This document shows, one piece after another, positions 23,541-36,532 of a DNA stretch of 64,000 nt. Position 1 is the first letter of the stretch. Each line of letters opens with the position of its first letter. Source of the stretch: Cladorrhinum sp. PSN259 (taxonomy: Eukaryota; Ascomycota; Sordariomycetes; Sordariales; Podosporaceae); NCBI GenBank assembly GCA_033725935.1, contig MU867088.1, forward strand, positions 309,827 through 373,826, in the 5' to 3' direction. The translations under genes and the position numbers were made by a program. The notes beneath the pieces were generated by a model, which saw only the letters and a list, made by a program, of their open reading frames with translations, was not told where the DNA came from and searched no databases.

Positions 23541-25295
23541 TCAACCAGCAGCAGCCGTAACCTCCTGGCTCCGATTACTCGGACTCCTGGGCCTCCCCAC
23601 GTGCAAATTCCACCCGGTCGCTGCCCTCTCCAACCACGCGCTCGCGAAACCGCCCCTTCTGGGACTGACACTATTCGAATTGTTAGGCAGGCTCTTGATC
23701 CGCCTTCCGCCCTCGATACCCTTCATCGATATTCTTCCTCTTTCGTTTTTTGAACCGTCGCAACAACCAGGCGGAGGGGGCGCGAATTCTCCCGTGCCGA
23801 TCGGGGGCGTCAAGAGCGTGGCGTTGAACCTTGTTTCTTTTCCCTGAGTATTTGTTTCTGTTTTTCCTCCAGTGTTATCCAAAGGTGTAGTAATACCGCC
23901 GCCCAACAAGATCTTTGTAGTGTTGGTAGGGAACAGCGGGGCGGACTTTGGAGGTTTTGGGAATGAAGGCGTGGGTGGGATATCAGCAGCCTGGGCTTGT
24001 TGCAGAACAATCTTGGGAGTGGAAGAAGGAGCAGACGAAGGAAAAAGAGGCGCGGATCCTAAAGCGCGGACGTGACCCCTCACGGAATTGGTGATTGGGT
24101 TCATGTTTAGTGGCGCCGATCTTGGTGCTCGTTTTCTTTTTGGAGATGCTTCTGATCCTAGCTTCAGGGGCGGAGGTAACCGGGACGAGTTCAGGTTCTT
24201 GGAGATGTTTAGAGGGGCAGGTTTTAGCTGCTGAGGTTTTGATGCTGGCGGTTTTGGAAATAACGAAAAAGTAGGGTTCGTGCTTCGTCGCCTGTGATGG
24301 GAGGAGGTTTGTTGACTCGGAGGTGTCGAAGAAGAAAAAGAAGGGGGTACAGTAGGCAAGGGCGCTGCTGGTGGAGGTAGAGGTTTCCAGGGTTCACCGG
24401 CGGGAGTTACGTATGTCTTTCTGTTGCGGGAGATGCGTGACGCTCTCGATGGGAGAGGAGATGTTGATGAGGTAGGCGGTGGTGGTGGGGGAGGGGAAGT
24501 AGGTGGTAAAGGTAGGACTGGGGGGAGAACAGGGGAGGAAGGTAGCTCGGCGAGAAAAGAACCCTTTGAGCGTCTGTCGAGCTCGTGAGTGTAGTAGAAG
24601 CGGAGAGCGAAGATTGTGTCTACGCTTCTGCGATCGCCGCGCGGGGCCGAAGAAGCTTTGTCCGTGTTGCTGTGGCTTGACATCTTTTTGTTGTTTGAGA
24701 CAACAGAGGTTGAGAGCTCCTGAGGGACGTAGGTGTATTCGTTTTCTTGCTGGTCGTTTGCGTAACTCCTCATATCCAAAAGACCTTGCGTTGATAGAGA
24801 GGAATCGCTTGATGGTGTGGGAGAGTGAGACGGTGATCCGTTTGGATGGCCGTTGACCGGGACGGTCTGGTATTCCCCTGGATAGGAAAACATCCTGATT
24901 GTTCTTCTTTTTGGTCTCTTTGTTGCTGAGGTGTTTCTTCGTCGTCGAGAGATGAAGAAGAAAAATGCTGATATCAAAATGAGAACCACTGCTCCTATAA
25001 CTGTTCCTGCGATGACGGCTGGATGGACTGATCCACTGTTGGATGATGCCGCTGCACTTGGCTGAGGATTCGATGACGTCTCGGAAGGTATCACCGAAGG
25101 AGTCGATGAGGTTGTGACGGTTGAAAATGTGCTGCTTGGACCAAAATTCACCGGAGGAGTGTTGGACTGACAACACTCACTGACCGGGATCGTGATGGCT
25201 GTCACAGTTACAGCCCTGGCCGCAAGAGTTGTTGTTGTCGTTGAAGTCAAGGATGTTGTTGTTGTCGTCGATACAAGTTTAACAACGCCATGCAT
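23541..25295 (-). CDS. Single-pass membrane protein with proline-rich cytoplasmic tail
   Basis: One exon of 584 residues. A Thr/Ser-rich outer segment (1-90) contains a CC pair. It is followed by a transmembrane helix at about 93-115 (AVIAGTVIGAVVLILISAFF) and an immediate RRRR stop-transfer cluster, giving a long disordered inner tail. The tail has polyproline tracts and two related segments starting SAPLFPSSAP and SAPLFPTNTT. The layout resembles fungal wall-stress sensors of the Mid2/Wsc type, but no WSC domain is present and I do not assign that role. No signal peptide precedes the Thr-rich segment at this ATG, so an upstream exon coding for one is possible. Confidence 0.75.
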   Translation of the reverse strand: MHGVVKLVSTTTTTSLTSTTTTTLAARAVTVTAITIPVSECCQSNTPPVNFGPSSTFSTVTTSSTPSVIPSETSSNPQPSAAASSNSGSVHPAVIAGTVIGAVVLILISAFFFFISRRRRNTSATKRPKRRTIRMFSYPGEYQTVPVNGHPNGSPSHSPTPSSDSSLSTQGLLDMRSYANDQQENEYTYVPQELSTSVVSNNKKMSSHSNTDKASSAPRGDRRSVDTIFALRFYYTHELDRRSKGSFLAELPSSPVLPPVLPLPPTSPPPPPPPTSSTSPLPSRASRISRNRKTYVTPAGEPWKPLPPPAAPLPTVPPSFSSSTPPSQQTSSHHRRRSTNPTFSLFPKPPASKPQQLKPAPLNISKNLNSSRLPPPLKLGSEASPKRKRAPRSAPLNMNPITNSVRGHVRALGSAPLFPSSAPSSTPKIVLQQAQAADIPPTPSFPKPPKSAPLFPTNTTKILLGGGITTPLDNTGGKTETNTQGKETRFNATLLTPPIGTGEFAPPPPGCCDGSKNERGRISMKGIEGGRRIKSLPNNSNSVSPRRGGFASAWLERAATGWNLHVGRPRSPSNRSQEVTAAAG

Positions 25296-28200
25296 TTTAA
25301 ACGGTCCACAAGTTTCATGGAATCATTCTTGTTGTTTGAGAAAGACAACCGTGGGGAACACAACGGATGTGTGGAAATCCCATCATCTTTGCCTCTCGCG
25401 TGGGAAACATCAGGGGGTGATATAAGAGGTCCCGGAAGGCACCAGAAAACAGGGCACACGAGTTGGGGAGCATGTATGCAACTCTGAGGTACGGAGAATT
25501 CTGCCTTTTGGTGGACGGCGTTGTCCTGAGGCGAGGCAGTGCTGTGCTCTCTCTCGATGGTCCACGGTACCGGGGCCAACTGGGGCCAGGAGTTAGGAAT
25601 AGGAAAAGGGGGGTGGTAGCACAGCTTACTACCATGCGGCGCGGACTTGGTCTCCAGAAAGAAAGCGTATCTTGGTACGATAGCCCCCAAGAATACACAC
25701 TGCGGCAATTCTGTGTTTAGGCGCTGCCGCGCATACCTTTTGGTCTGGATCCATGATGGACATGGGACGAAAGAGACGCACGATTCAATAGTCTGTAGTT
25801 GTTGTGCAACAACCAACACGCGAGAGAGCGTGAATTAAGCGCGATTCAGTGAGCATCAGAAAAAGATGGTGGGGGAAGGGAGAAAACTATTTGATCCATG
25901 TGCCGCAAGTGGAATTCCTTCTCGTTCTCTTCTCCTGAGGCACTTGCGAATTACTTGCAGCATTAAAATCTGATCTGACTTGAGAGTTGGGAAGGAATTA
26001 GGAATGAATGCGGCACGGGAAGGGGAGCATGATGGCGTTGGTGTTGGCAATTGGGGGGAAGAGGACGCGGGGTCAGGAGGAGGGGGACTCGGATCACCCC
26101 TGAGTGTGAGAACCGACTGAGATCCGCCAACCTGATTTATTAGATCGTAACTCTGTACATAGATAGCATCTGAGGTGGGAGTCTTTCCTCTCTGTGGGAT
26201 ATTCTCGTCGTCGATGACATACATAGGTAACATCAGCTCGGCACCCACTGGCAATCATTTTGAGGAGACCAACAGTTATTTTGGCGTGTCAAGTCGTGCA
26301 GATGCAGATAAGATGGTGTGCTGTCGGCGCTTATTCGCACCCAACACCACAAAGAAAAAAAAGAACGCCTCGTGGCAGCCCTGTTTGTGTGCATCTGCGA
26401 GAAATGCCAATAGGTGCGGGGAAAAATGCTGTTGGTCCGGTTCGTGGTCCGTTCGGGTAGGGCTTGTCATTCAGGGTCTCGAATCTGGGTCTTTTTATTC
26501 ACCATTTACTCTCGTGATACCAACAAGCCATGTTGGTGCTTGTAATAGTCATGGTGTTGTGATGGTGACGATGCTTCATGATTCAAGCTGAATTGTGTGG
26601 AATCAACACATCCGCGAACGCGCCCTTCTCGTGCAATTGTGCAACACTGGTCTCCCTTGCTGTTTGCTCGTAAGTGCCACATTGGCCCCAGGTGCCAGTA
26701 AGAAATGTCGGTGCCTGGGAACCTGAAGGGGGAAGAGGGATTCCCGATGCAGAGCCCTGACAAACCCCATCCATGATGGTGGCTGATTATTCGAGGTGCA
26801 CACATCTTCTGTATTTAGCTGTTCTTCATTTCCTGAACGTGTTACACCGGCCACAAACCGTCGTCCGTATTTGGTTGTGGTGTTATTCACCAAAGTATTT
26901 TTGGAAAAGTGGAAGATGCATCGTGAGAGCAGATGTTGGACTTGTTGGTCTGAATGGTATGCCTTAGCTGAGTGATCCTCCCGCACCAAGTCCCGGCTTT
27001 CTGCAAGGTCCGGCCACGATGGAAGCAATTGCGACTTTTCAACTGCCGGCATTGCATCGCGTCAGTCTGAGATTCCCAGCGACGAAGGATTTAGTGCCCG
27101 GGGGACCCAGGTACGTAGTAGGTGGCCGCGCGGGGTGAGGCCTGATTGTTGGACCTTTTTTTTCGCACAAGCCACCCGGCAAGGACGGGGATCCGGGTCA
27201 CCGAGACGAAGTGAGGCTTTCTTGATAAACGAATTGTGGCCAACCTGTCATAAAACGGCTATACTATGTAAGATGTCAAGATGCAGCGCGGGGCAATCTT
27301 GATGGATCCTCCCGGTGACCGAGCGAGTGTTACCCAAAGGTGCTATAGTAGATTTACTTATAGGGAGGGCCCAGGTCATCACTTTATGCGGCCGTGGGCC
27401 ATATATAAATGGCAGCATTCCCCCACGGTTTGGAGTAAAGTATTTTTGCAACCCTATTTTGTGTTGAACTTTAGACAGCTGAAGAGGTTGTCTAAAAATT
27501 GCTGTCGACGACGACTGCAGACTCGGACCTGGTTTTCAACGGTCTCCCTTGCTGTCCACTGTTGCCAAGTGCAGATTGAAAAAGGAAAGCCGACGGGAAT
27601 CACTCGCATCTTGGCTTTCGGTCCGTTCCCAGCACATCTCGTGCGGATTATCCAACCAAAAAGACGGGATGAGGAGAGTAGCAACGAATCACAGCCTCGC
27701 TTCTCCCAAAATGACCCACCTGGGCGCGTAAGACACATTTCTGGGCATGTGTTTCGATCACAAAATGCACGTTGAACCTAGATCCATGGTTTCATCAAAG
27801 CCTATCGATTGGACATCACTGGACGTTCAACAATCACGCAGCTAGAGGATGCACCACTGCGGACGACTGCACTCCAGTGTGCACTGCATTAGGGGGTGAT
27901 GCAAGGAACGGTTTCTTGGGCACTTCACATTCGGCACTTTCCAGTGGATTTACTCCGTAGGTTCCGACTCCTTTACGAAGGGGTTCCGAGATGGCAACCT
28001 ATGTACGCACCTGTTCCCCAAACTTACAGCAAAGCTGATCGCTGAGAGGTCACTGGGGGCTAGTAACAGGCGATTGTGCCACCGTCAGATTCGTTCTCCC
28101 GTCCGTCTGTCGCGGACCGGCAAACGAGAACCCAGCAGTTTGCATAACAAACTTCATGAAAATTGGGAGATGAGGAATATATATATATTTATACTAACAA

Positions 28201-28607
28201 TCGAAAACACCCATCTCATCTGGGCAATATGTTGGCAGCGCTTATCCAAAAGGAACCGTTGGCTATTCCTGGTCATAATCAGCCTATTCCCCGTTGTCTG
28301 AGTCTCCGAGAATAGCACCGCTACCACTACCCATTTACCCCACGTGAATGGACGGGCCCAGCTCACACCCTCCCGAGATCCTTGTTCCTGGTGTCTGTGT
28401 GTCCATGTGTCTGTGATTGAGTTGACCTGCCCTACATCGATTACCCATTTTTCTCCCGTCGTAGCATCTTTTGACACTGCATGTTAACATGTCATGACCG
28501 CCGGCACAGCTGACTTGTTGTAACGACAATACCGTTGCGTTGGGACGATTTTGAGATCTGGGCTGCTGTTGTTGGATTGAGAGTCGAGAGAGACAAGATC
28601 AACAACC
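25296..28607. other. Long intergenic region (3.3 kb)
   Basis: This contains the upstream regions of the divergent membrane-protein gene and the amidase gene. Many open frames occur but none has domain-like sequence, a consistent splice structure or low-complexity bias typical of the neighbouring genes. Nothing further is identified. Confidence 0.5.
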
Positions 28608-31600
28608 ATGAAGATCGCCTGTCTACAGTTTGCGCCGCAGGTCGGGGACGTCGACAACAACCTCGACCGCGCCGATGCCGTTCTAAATGCCGTCAAGGAA
28701 GAGGTTCTCGACACCCTCGACTTGCTTGTTCTTCCTGAACTTGCTTTGACGGGATGCAACTTCAAGTCCCTTCAACACATTTCGACCTGTCTCGAACATG
28801 AAGACACCGGCATCACCTCGTTGTGGGCCCGAACCACCGCCCTCAAGCACGAGTGTGCCGTGATCGCGGGATACCCGGAAAAGGTTGACGTTACAGATAA
28901 CCGGCCGGCAACCCCCGAATACTACAACTCGGCTCTCATGGTCGATCAGGATGGCGAGTTTGTGGGCAATTACAGAAAATCCCACCTCTACTTTACGGAT
29001 GAAACGTGGGCTCTTGAAGGACGAGACGGGTTCTTCGACGCAAACGTTCCTGGCCTTGGTACTGTTGCTATGGGTATCTGCACTGACATCAAGTATGTCT
29101 ATCTTGTACTTCTTCCTTTACACCATTTACTAATCTCGTATTCAGTCCCTACAAGCCTGAGACCCCCTGGGATGCGTTCGAATTTGGATATCACGTTATG
29201 GAAGTCCAGGCCAATGTCGTGGTACTCACCATGGCGTGGCAGACTGGCCAAGACCCCAGCCAGTACAGTCTTGAGCCAAAGGAACCCGACCTCGAGACGC
29301 TGGTCTACTGGGTCCAACGACTTGAACCCCTCGTCTGCGCCGACAAAGAGGATGAGGTCATAGTTGTTTTCTGCAACAGGGCAGGGTCTGAGGGTCGAGT
29401 CACATACACTGGTACCAGCGCCGTTTTAGGAGTCAAGGCAGGCCATGTGTTCGTCTATGGAATCCTGGGTCGAGGAGAAAGTGGATTGCTTGTTGTTGAT
29501 ACCAGCCAACCTCCCATCAGCAAGTTGACTGAGCAACCCACTGCCGAGGCAGAGAGTCTCGAAGTTGAGGAGACCACAGCCTTCGAGATCAAGTCTGAGC
29601 CAGCACCTGTCAAAGTGGCACAAAGGGAGAGTCTGAGTCTGGAGATGCCGAAACCTGAGATTAAAGTGACCCATCCTACACCTCTATCCCCGAGACTACC
29701 ATGGCTCGCATCAGACCAGACGGCACAGAGTCCTACGAACCCGAGATCACCCACCAAACTTCAAATCCCAACATCACCTACCCGTCTCCAAATCCCGACC
29801 AACACATCTCGAACCGTCGTGGGAGAGTTCACCCTGATAGACAGCGCCCTCGCAGAAAACGTGGTGATCGAGAGCCCCAACTCATCCCGCTCACCAAGCC
29901 CGGCAGACCCCATGCGCCGTTCCAAGCACTCGATACCCACAACCCCGTGGAGATTCAGGGATAAACAAAGTCCTTCTCCATGGCACTTCAACAGCGGTCC
30001 TCACTCGGCCGTCTTTGGTGGAGGAGCCTGCATGACCCCCATCACTCCATTTGAAGTTGAGGACCTCTGGAACCGAGACTCGACACCCATTGATACCAAG
30101 CCTCCAAACTGGTATTGGAAACACGAGCAGACACTCACTGCCTTGAATGAGTCAATTCAGGAGGAGGAAGAGGAGGAAGAGGAGGAGGAAGAAAAAAAGC
30201 CAGCAAAAGCACCTGCCATCTCAGCCAACCACGCAGCCCCTTCCCTCCTTAAATCCACGCTTCTCAACCAAACCCACAACACGCTCGCATCATTCTCCTC
30301 AGAAACTAATCTGGACGACGCAACACCCATCGACGAGGAACCACCCGACTGGTACTGGAAGCACGAACCTACTCTAGCCGTCCTCGACGAATCACTCGAA
30401 GACGAAGAAGAACCTGCCTCTCTATCAGCAGCAGCACCAGCCTCAACAAGAACAAACGCGGAATACATATCAACACCCATAGACGAACAACCGCCTGACT
30501 GGTACTGGAAACACGAACCTTCTCTATCCGCACTTGACGAAGACGAGGAGGAAGAAGAGGAAGAAGAAGAAGAAGAAGACCAAAAGGAACCAAGTTACAC
30601 GACCTCTAAACCTGAACGTCAACCACTTACCCGATCACAGTCCGATAACGGCCACGAGGAATGGCAATCCCTCTCCGGAGTCCTCGCAAGCCTCAAAATC
30701 CATCCAAACTCAGCACTCAACAACATTCGCTCTTCTACAGCAAATTCCGACCCCAGACCCAGCTCTCCAAAATCAAGGAACGCTTCCCGGCACCGTCCTG
30801 CACTAGAGCAGAGAAGTTCAAGTCCAGCTGGTGTATCACTTGGCCAGAGCAAAGCACAGTACCGGCCGCCGTCGAGACTACGGCACGCAATCTCGGCCTC
30901 ATCAGAGGACCTTGACATCATCATCGATGATGATATCCAGGAAGAGCAAGAACTTGAACCAGTTCGTGGTCGTGCAGGAAGATTCATCAGGGATCGTAGC
31001 ACTTCCCGGGTTCATGAACTCTCCCGTGGTCGACAAGGAAATAGAGAAGGGAGCATAGAGAGGTCGGGCAGTGTAGGCAGGTCGAGGTTGCGGTATCAGC
31101 CTGTTGTTGAACACCGCCAGCAGACTTATGACGGCGAAGAAGAAGAAGAAGAGGACAAGGCATATAATTGGCCACCGCAGCAACAGCAGAAAGAGCAGAA
31201 AGAAATAGGATACAGCGAGGGGAGGTTGTTGTCCTCCTTCCCCTCCTCCTCCCCCGCCCGATGGGACGCCCATCATCCGAGAGGATCCGTCATGGATTTT
31301 GTGACTACTGAAGATAAGAGATGGGGAGGACTGATTGACGACAACTGGGAAGGGGAACAACAACAGGAACAAGAAGACGAAGTTCGTCTACCCATTGTGA
31401 CCAATAAGGCAGGAGGAGTCGCATCATCCACTACTTCCGTGTCAACGTCATTGGGTGATGATGCCACAATCAGCTCTATCCCCTCGCCTGAAACGCCGGA
31501 TAATAACAATAATACGTATAGTATGCTGTCGTTGAGACTCGACACCAAGCAGCAAGGAGAGGAGAAGGTTGCGGCAGTGTTGGACTTGGGCTCAGCGGCT

Positions 31601-31663
31601 TCTTTGTTGAATGATGAGTGGGGGAGGAGGAGGGAGGAGGCTGTCAGACGGGGGCAGGTCTAG
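28608..31663 (+). CDS. NTA1: Nta1-like protein N-terminal Asn/Gln amidohydrolase, long form
   Basis: Exons 28608-29092 and 29146-31663 (donor GTATGT, acceptor TTCAG) give 1000 residues. Residues 1-300 form a carbon-nitrogen hydrolase (nitrilase-fold) domain with the full triad: Glu44 in LPELALTG, Lys124 in NYRKSHLYFTDE and Cys158 in MGICTDIN. The family deamidates N-terminal Asn or Gln of proteins, feeding the Arg/N-degron pathway. Yeast Nta1 is about 457 residues, so the extra 500-odd residues are unusual. They are disordered, rich in S, P and E, and contain three copies of a PPDWYWKHEP-type motif at about 481, 561 and 611, each followed by acidic residues. The start is the first ATG, directly followed by KIACLQFAPQVG. 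A paralogue lies at 46.6 kb. The exact substrate is inferred from the family. Confidence 0.85.
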
Positions 31664-34600
31664 GGGAAAACAAAAGCATTTTTTTTCCCCGCTTAAGAAA
31701 CAATTTTAGGTGCAAGAGGGGGTGGGCGGGCATTTTGTAGGGATTAGGATCGATGAATGGTAACAGCGGAAGGGAGGGGGGGAGGGAGGGAAAGAGTGAA
31801 GTGAATAGGAACCCCAACCAAGTAAAGTGGGGAGGATAAAGGAACGGATGGAATTAAAGAAAAATAAGTAGAAGGAAGGGGAACATGGAGTTGATATCCA
31901 GAGAGGAAAGGAGTGGACTTTGAAAGAAGGATTTGGCAAAAAGGAACTGGGAAATGAAACGAAAGGAAATGGGTTTGGTTTGCATACATATACCACACAG
32001 CGTAAGGGTTTTGTTTTTGGATCTTTCGTCCTCGTTATTTTCGTGTTTAGTGTTGTCTTTTCTGTAGAAAAATAACAGCAATTTTTTTGTGTTGGTTCTC
32101 TAGTGTGTCGGATCAATCTCGATCGTCAGTCAGAAAGAGCTTGTTGAAAGAAGAAGAGTGGTGGCATGTTTTTTTATGCCGCGGTTCTTGCAAAAGCCAA
32201 CGCCGGAACCCTCCAGGTTGTGTATGTGTACTCATTTCACTCAATTTCAAATCTATCTGTAGGTTTGTGTTTAACAAATAAATAAAAAAGCAAGGAAAAA
32301 ACTTGAGATACACTTTGTGTAGGTATTTGGAATTGTTTGTTGGTGGACTGTTTTCAGGCATCTCTCTTTATCATTGATAGGAGAAAAACCGGCCGAGTTT
32401 CGGACCAAAAAAAGGATAGATCGATTGTCTACCTACCTACCTACGTATTGCCAAATTCACATTCATGCTTTTCACAACTTCTGTCCAATTTTTTTAATTT
32501 TTTTTTTTTTAATTTTTTATTAGGTCTATCGTCAAGATCTCTACAGAGTAAGCGGTTCATAAAAGATCCATTCATCACGATAAACTAAATCTTGAGCAAA
32601 GTGGTGCGTCTGCCTCAGGGGTAAACACGGCAACTAAGCCCATCCCTAACCTGCATTATTCGGTCCTTCCAACGTTTTTTTTTCCCACTGAAAATTGGAG
32701 GCTGCCAAACGAAACACCTCCAGTTGACAAGAAACTTTCGACACTTAGACGTTTCTCCTTTTCCCATATAACACCCCCCTATGCGTCTCAAAATCAACAA
32801 ATCACAATTCTCAACTCCTTGTAACAAACTTTTACAAAATTCCCATTGGACTAACCAAGCTTTTTTCTTCCCGAGGGCCCTTTTTCATCACAGTTACTTC
32901 AAAAAGGGGCACTGCACCCAAAAGGAACTTGGAAGCCCGGGAGGGGAAGGGGAGAAAGCTTGGTACAGTAAAATGTACTTTTATGCAAAAAAAAACCTGC
33001 AAAGATTCGAAACCAACGAACCACTCACTCACTGCCTATCTCAGTGACCGACCGAACAGCCGCAAGCCCACCCAACCGAACCTGCCAGTTCAAAAGCTTT
33101 CCGTTTATGACTCCGGCTGATAATGCATGTACGACGTAAAAGGCAAAAGAAACTAGTTGAACCGGTCACGGTGTGAAGTTAATTAAACCCACCTCGAAAT
33201 CAGATTCTGACATGTAAGGTTTTCTTTTCACAGACAAATTAGGAAACGTTAGCCGCTCACCTGCATACCGTACCTGTTCTCCGCTCTTCCCCGGATGACA
33301 GACGGAAATCGCAACTGCCGATTCCTTTGAAAATCAAATGGTGGAGGGAAAAAGAAAGAAAAAAAAACCGATCGATCACCATCGATGCCCCTGCCCTGAG
33401 TTCCAAGCGCCCGCAACTGTGCAGTCTGTTACTGTTGTGCCGGAACTGCAGTATGTACGGTGCGAAACTTCACACCTCTGCTCCGTACAGTCCCGACAGT
33501 TTGGTCTTGCCGCTTTTTGCTTTTGTGAGAGAATTAAAAACGCAATTCAATTCGCAATTTACACGAAATGCAAGGCATGGAGAATGCATTGCAACCATGT
33601 CCACAACTCAACGGCTGTGCTGTGTTTTATCAGAGAAGATTGATTGGATGGGCACAAATGTGAAATGGGTGTGATGGGATGGTAATGATGGAGAAATGTG
33701 TGGCGTTTTTCTTACCCCGGTCAGAGACTTCCGTTAGATAGTTCTGGGCAAACAATAAACTGAGAGCTTGGGTTTTCACATCTTGTTTGTGAGTGGTAGG
33801 CAATTTAAACACAACCAAGGCTTTTCTGTGAGTTGAGTTGCATGCATAAGACTCGGCGCGTCTGTGTGTGATTTATTGCTGATAATTTGGACCAGAGTCT
33901 CGGGACTCGATCCAAATCAGATGACAGATGAGGATGAGAAAAGCCGGGACGGACGGACGGTTCCTCCTTTCGCAGCTGAGTGGCATGGAACCTTGATAAG
34001 AACCTACGCAAGGCAGGTCTTTTCGGCTGCGACCTGGCGGCGAATATGATGGCATTCGATGGCACAGAAAGGTGGGGGAGCAGCCAGAGAGTTGTGTGAC
34101 CGGCCGTTGTTGGGGGCCAGGGAAAGGATGACTGCTTCGTTGGGGGCCGGTTGAGCTTGTTCACACAAACAAGAGAGATCCGGGCTTGGCTTCGTTCTCA
34201 GCTGCCTCTCAATCAGGAAATAGAGTGGATCACCGGGAAAACACAAGATCCAATCAAAGATGGGAGGCCCCGTGTGGAGCCCGTGAATACTTGCAGGGAC
34301 CCTTGCAGCAAAAGGTGCGATGAACGCTGCGACTGGCCAATGCTGTGAGATGTGAGTGTGCACATGCGTTGCTAGCGTCGAACCCTCGCCGTCTGGCGGC
34401 ATTGGGAACGGCCTATTCCGACCCCCATCAGCTTTTGGTGATGGCATTTGGCGAAGGGAAGGTCCAATCGCACCCCAACCCCGCGCCTTGTTGAAATGCT
34501 GATGTGCATTGGTTGCGCTGGGGGCAATACGGCCTGTCACCCGTCCGTGTGCTTCTTCTCATTCAGTGTCCCTTTCACAACATCTCGTCACTGTCACATC

Positions 34601-34974
34601 TGCATCTTTTTCTCTTTTCTTCTCTCATCAATAGTTACTAGTGCCGACGGTGACGGCAATCCACAGCGCGTGCTTCCAGACATTCATCACTCTCAGCGCG
34701 TCTTCTTTTCGCTCTCTTCATTTATATCCCGCCGCCTTCCATCCCGGCGTCGTCATGTTGCACAGAAAACTCACTTGGCTCTAACAAATCCTCCCGTAGC
34801 TGGACAGCTGCATTCTGCAGTTTCTGCAGTCCCGGAAGAGCCCCGCGCATCCAGATCCTACCAAAGGACACGGCAGAACCCATCCTTTGGTTCTCCTTTT
34901 ACAACCACACAAAAACCCAGACGCCACCCATACTACCGCTCCAAGATCTTCACCGTCATTATCAACCTGCCGGC
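31664..34974. other. Long intergenic region (3.3 kb)
   Basis: This holds the 3' flank of the amidase gene and a probably long 5' region of the cysteine-rich membrane-protein gene. Homopolymers, CTAC repeats near 32430 and A/T-rich stretches are visible. No coding frame, tRNA or transposon end is supported. Confidence 0.5.
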
Positions 34975-36532
34975 ATGTGGACCTCCACTGTCCGTATTGC
35001 CGTTGCTCTGGCGGTGTCTGCACCCCTGGCAGCGGCCATCCGAAATACTCTGGGATCTCCTTGTACCAAATGGTGCGGTAACAACCAGGCGAGGACCGCC
35101 GACGACGAGATAGCCTGCACCAGACCTGATCTTCAGACATCCGCCGGTGTGCTGTGGGATAATTGCATCAAGTGCCAGCTCACCAGCCCATATGTCAATG
35201 GAAACGACAGCGATCTCGCCTCACTCACTTATAACCTCCGTCGTGGTCTTGATAAATGCCTCTTTGACCGCGGCACTCCCTGCACCACAACGTAAGCCTA
35301 TTTGATCGTCTCTTGTCTCCTCCATACTAACATCGACTAGGCGAGCATGCGAGCCATTGAAGGATGCTGTCGAATATGCGCCAAATATTACGACTGTTGC
35401 TGCATATGACTTTTGCTCACGCTGGGACCAGAATATTGCCCTCACGCACTGCGGGCCATGCGTGAAGGAGTTACCCATGGACACTGACGGCGGCAAGTTC
35501 ATCAACAACTTTGTCAGCATCCTCGAGGCGGCATGTGAGCAGCGACCGGAGATGGGGTCAACCATCTCGGTAACTGGCGCACCATTCGACGAAGTCTCGC
35601 CAATAGTCATTGTACCCCCACAAGTAACATACGCCACCGTTCCAGCACCCGATTATGGTCCAGTTTCTCTTGGTGCTCGTGTCGGTATTGCGTTTGGCGG
35701 TATTGTCTTTATCTTGGCCATCGCTGGTTTCTGCATTGTGTGCAACGGTAAGAGGAGGAGACGCGCCTTTCTTCGCAACCTTGAGCGTCGTCATGGCACC
35801 AACCAGGGCTGGCCTCATCCCAGCACTCGATATGGTGGGAATGGAGGGAACGGAGACATGTTCGAGACCCCGGTCAGCCAAAAGGCACTTCGAGGCTGGG
35901 AGAACGAACACAGCCCGATCTCAGCAATTACCGAGACCACCGAGCGAAGCTTCCCACGGTACTTCTCTCCATACACCAGCCAATTCAGCAGTCCCGTCAC
36001 CGGCCCAGGCACTTCGGCTTCGGCAGCGGCCAATTGGCCATCACTCTCTCCTCAGCAAGTGAACTCGCGACTCGACCAGCTAATACAAACCCAATCCCCT
36101 GTACATGGCTCGCCACCACCAGCCTTCACTCAGTGGCCATCTCCCAGGCAGGAACAGACACTCATGCAGACCCAAACACAGCAGGGCAAAAGGCAACAAG
36201 AGATTGCCATCGGCCTTGCACTAGGAGGGGACGAGGCGAGCTTGCGGAGTAAGGCTTCGAACGGAACCATGAAGGGAGATGGTTCGTATGGATATCCCCT
36301 CGACAGCAAGGGCAAGGGTCGAGCTGAAGAGGTTTATGAGCTTCGAGAGGTTCAGAGTCCTTACTACAACAACGACGGGGAGGTTAGCAATAACCCTTAC
36401 TATCAAATGCCAGTGCCACCACAGGCTCCTGTGCTACATCATCCTGGATATGGGAGGATGCATGAAAGCAGACCTGGGTCGAATGAAGGTGGTGAGACCG
36501 GGCTGGGGCTGCAGACTGTTCCTATTTCATGA
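34975..36532 (+). CDS. Cysteine-rich single-pass membrane protein (copy A)
   Basis: Exons 34975-35291 and 35341-36532 (donor GTAAGC, acceptor GACTAG) give 502 residues. A signal peptide (about 1-21) leads to an outer domain of two cysteine modules: SPCTKWC...CIKC, then PCTTTRACEPL and AYDFC...HCGPC...EAAC. A transmembrane helix at about 215-239 is followed by KRRRR and a disordered Q/P/S-rich inner tail. The same cysteine layout, and the words SD..., PCTT and ACxPL, recur in the gene at 43.6 kb, so the two are paralogues. I do not recognise a characterised family. Surface sensing or adhesion is possible but unproven. Confidence 0.85.

Noticed and set aside
25247..25819. A 190-residue minus-strand frame overlapping the start of the membrane-protein gene
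   Set aside because: It overlaps the true gene in another phase and has no domain-like sequence, so it is probably untranslated leader.
34448..35113. A 221-residue plus-strand frame before the first cysteine-rich membrane protein
   Set aside because: It overlaps the signal-peptide exon in another phase and lacks a start and domains. The spliced gene at 34975 explains the region better.
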